From Fermentibacter sp964564435 (GTDB lineage Bacteria > Fermentibacterota > Fermentibacteria > Fermentibacterales > Fermentibacteraceae): a stretch of 64,000 bases of DNA. Below, one piece after another: positions 63,198 through 64,000 of the stretch. The stretch's first letter is position 1. Each line of letters starts with the position of its first letter. Both the position numbers and the translations under genes were made by a program. The notes beneath the pieces are model-generated. The model ran no database searches, had not been told where the DNA came from, and saw only the letters and a list, made by a program, of their open reading frames with translations. Where the stretch lies: the NCBI GenBank assembly GCA_964564435.1, contig CAZMAT010000006.1, forward strand, positions 62,001-126,000. The letters are read 5' to 3'.

Positions 63198-64000
63198 AGG
63201 TAACCTCCCGCCATCAGCAGCAGACGCAGGGAAGAGAGCATCTCGCCGGGGGTGAAGCCCGTGTCCTCGATCTCCAGGCGGGCCCTCGACACCTTGCCGT
63301 CCTGCCTGACGACCCTTGCCTCGACGCCTATGAAGCCCCGGAACGACACGTCCAGCCTGGCCGCGGTGGGCTGGACGAGCGAGAGGAACTCCTCGACGTC
63401 GTCCCACCCGTCCACCCAGCTCTCGATCGGCGCCACCCTGAGGAACGATATTAGCCCGGGCGGGACGAAGAGGGAGAGGTCGCCGCCGTCGCCGGCTATC
63501 CGCGCGACGGAGGAGTCGGCGCCCAGGCTCCTCGACGGCTCGAGGCCCAGCCAGGCCGTCATCACGGACTGCGGCGACGGGCCCAGGTACAGGCACGACC
63601 ATCCGTCCCTCTCCGAAACGGCCCCGAGCACGGCGCCGGTGGCGGACAGCAGATCGGACCTGTCCGCGAGGCTGTCCGTGGTGAACTCCATGTATCTGGA
63701 GGCCAGGACGAGCATCGAGTCGACCCCGACATCCCTCGACAGGAGGAGTATCTGGGGCTCGAGGTTCGTCAGGTTGATGCCCGAGACCGTGATCCCGAGC
63801 GGTCCGCGGTCGATGAGCTCCCTCAGCAGCCCGGCATCGACAGGGAGAACCCCCTCGGGGAGATATGCCCAGAGCTCGGGCGGGAGGGGCGACTCCACGT
63901 GGATGTGGGCCAGCGAGGTCGAAGGGACCATTTCGAGTTCCTGCCCCAGGGTCCGCCCGCCGCAGCCGGCCAGCAGGCAGACGGCGGACGCCGCGAGGAA
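63194..64000 (-). CDS. Lipoprotein of unknown function (5' end outside window)
   Basis: Reading into the window on the minus strand, the gene enters with a signal-like stretch ending in the lipobox LLAGC, followed by about 250 residues. An ATG at 63931 is in frame but lies after the lipobox, so the true start is beyond base 64000. The mature protein has no recognised domain; strands and helices alternate (GITVSGINLTNLEPQILLL; RLDVSFRGFIGVEARVV), and its envelope location fits the ATPase and permease genes that follow on the same strand. The stop overlaps the ATPase start. Confidence 0.7.
   Translation of the reverse strand, partial: FLAASAVCLLAGCGGRTLGQELEMVPSTSLAHIHVESPLPPELWAYLPEGVLPVDAGLLRELIDRGPLGITVSGINLTNLEPQILLLSRDVGVDSMLVLASRYMEFTTDSLADRSDLLSATGAVLGAVSERDGWSCLYLGPSPQSVMTAWLGLEPSRSLGADSSVARIAGDGGDLSLFVPPGLISFLRVAPIESWVDGWDDVEEFLSLVQPTAARLDVSFRGFIGVEARVVRQDGKVSRARLEIEDTGFTPGEMLSSLRLLLMAGGYL

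Overview
The window is 64 kb of very gene-dense, high-GC bacterial DNA with 46 protein-coding genes, two of them cut by the window ends. I found no rRNA, tRNA, CRISPR array, insertion sequence or phage gene, and no gene-free stretch longer than about 120 bases. Many genes overlap their neighbour by 1 to 29 bases (ATGA, GTGA and TTGA junctions are frequent), so most are in translationally coupled operons. The cell is Gram-negative: there are outer-membrane barrels, an SLBB polysaccharide export protein, lipoproteins and Lol/MacB-like permeases. Four large secreted proteins end in FlgD-like C-terminal domains of the kind used as type IX (Por) sorting signals, and two of them are C25 (gingipain/PorU-type) peptidases. 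This mix, with high GC and frequent AGG arginine codons, suggests an uncultured FCB-group lineage, possibly Fermentibacteria-like. That placement is inference.

Layout. 1-3085: the C-terminal half of an SppA peptidase, an APH-fold kinase and an Omp85-like barrel. 3201-22234: one 19-kb plus-strand operon for surface polysaccharide. It holds GT2 and GT4 glycosyltransferases, two Wzx-type flippases, a GT-C-like membrane protein, dTDP-sugar and UDP-xylose enzymes (RmlA, RmlB, UXS), an RMD-like epimerase/dehydratase, MurB, a FemAB/GNAT-like transferase, and Wza- and Wzz-like export proteins. Two propeller proteins with a sorting domain are embedded in it, with the architecture of PorZ. 22268-29272: a nucleoside-recognition membrane protein, a small barrel, a CCA/poly(A) polymerase-type nucleotidyltransferase, then a minus-strand envelope cluster (double retropepsin lipoprotein, secreted transglutaminase-like protein, LolC/E-like permease).

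29375-36931: two tandem C25 peptidases with sorting domains; the first carries a run of ten G. 36969-45722: a TPR/HTH protein, pyruvate phosphate dikinase, a diguanylate cyclase with a degenerate receiver, a GT4 enzyme and a DUF362-ferredoxin protein. 45700-49245 (minus): a secreted protein of unknown function, a nucleotide-sugar dehydrogenase and a TSUP transporter. 49332-53493: a TldD/TldE pair and a DnaQ/GIY-YIG fusion. 53495-56285 (minus): a tiny, extremely acidic protein and two GT4 enzymes. 56405-61200: an aspartokinase, UppP and a TPR-barrel protein. 61210-64000 (minus): an FtsX-like permease, its ATPase and a lipoprotein cut by the window end.

How they may work together: the nucleotide-sugar dehydrogenase could supply UDP-glucuronate to the UDP-xylose synthase, and the 19-kb operon would build and export a glycan. 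The PorZ-like propellers and C25 peptidases suggest a type IX-like route that processes secreted proteins and may attach them to that glycan. The co-location is visible in the sequence; the attachment function is a hypothesis.
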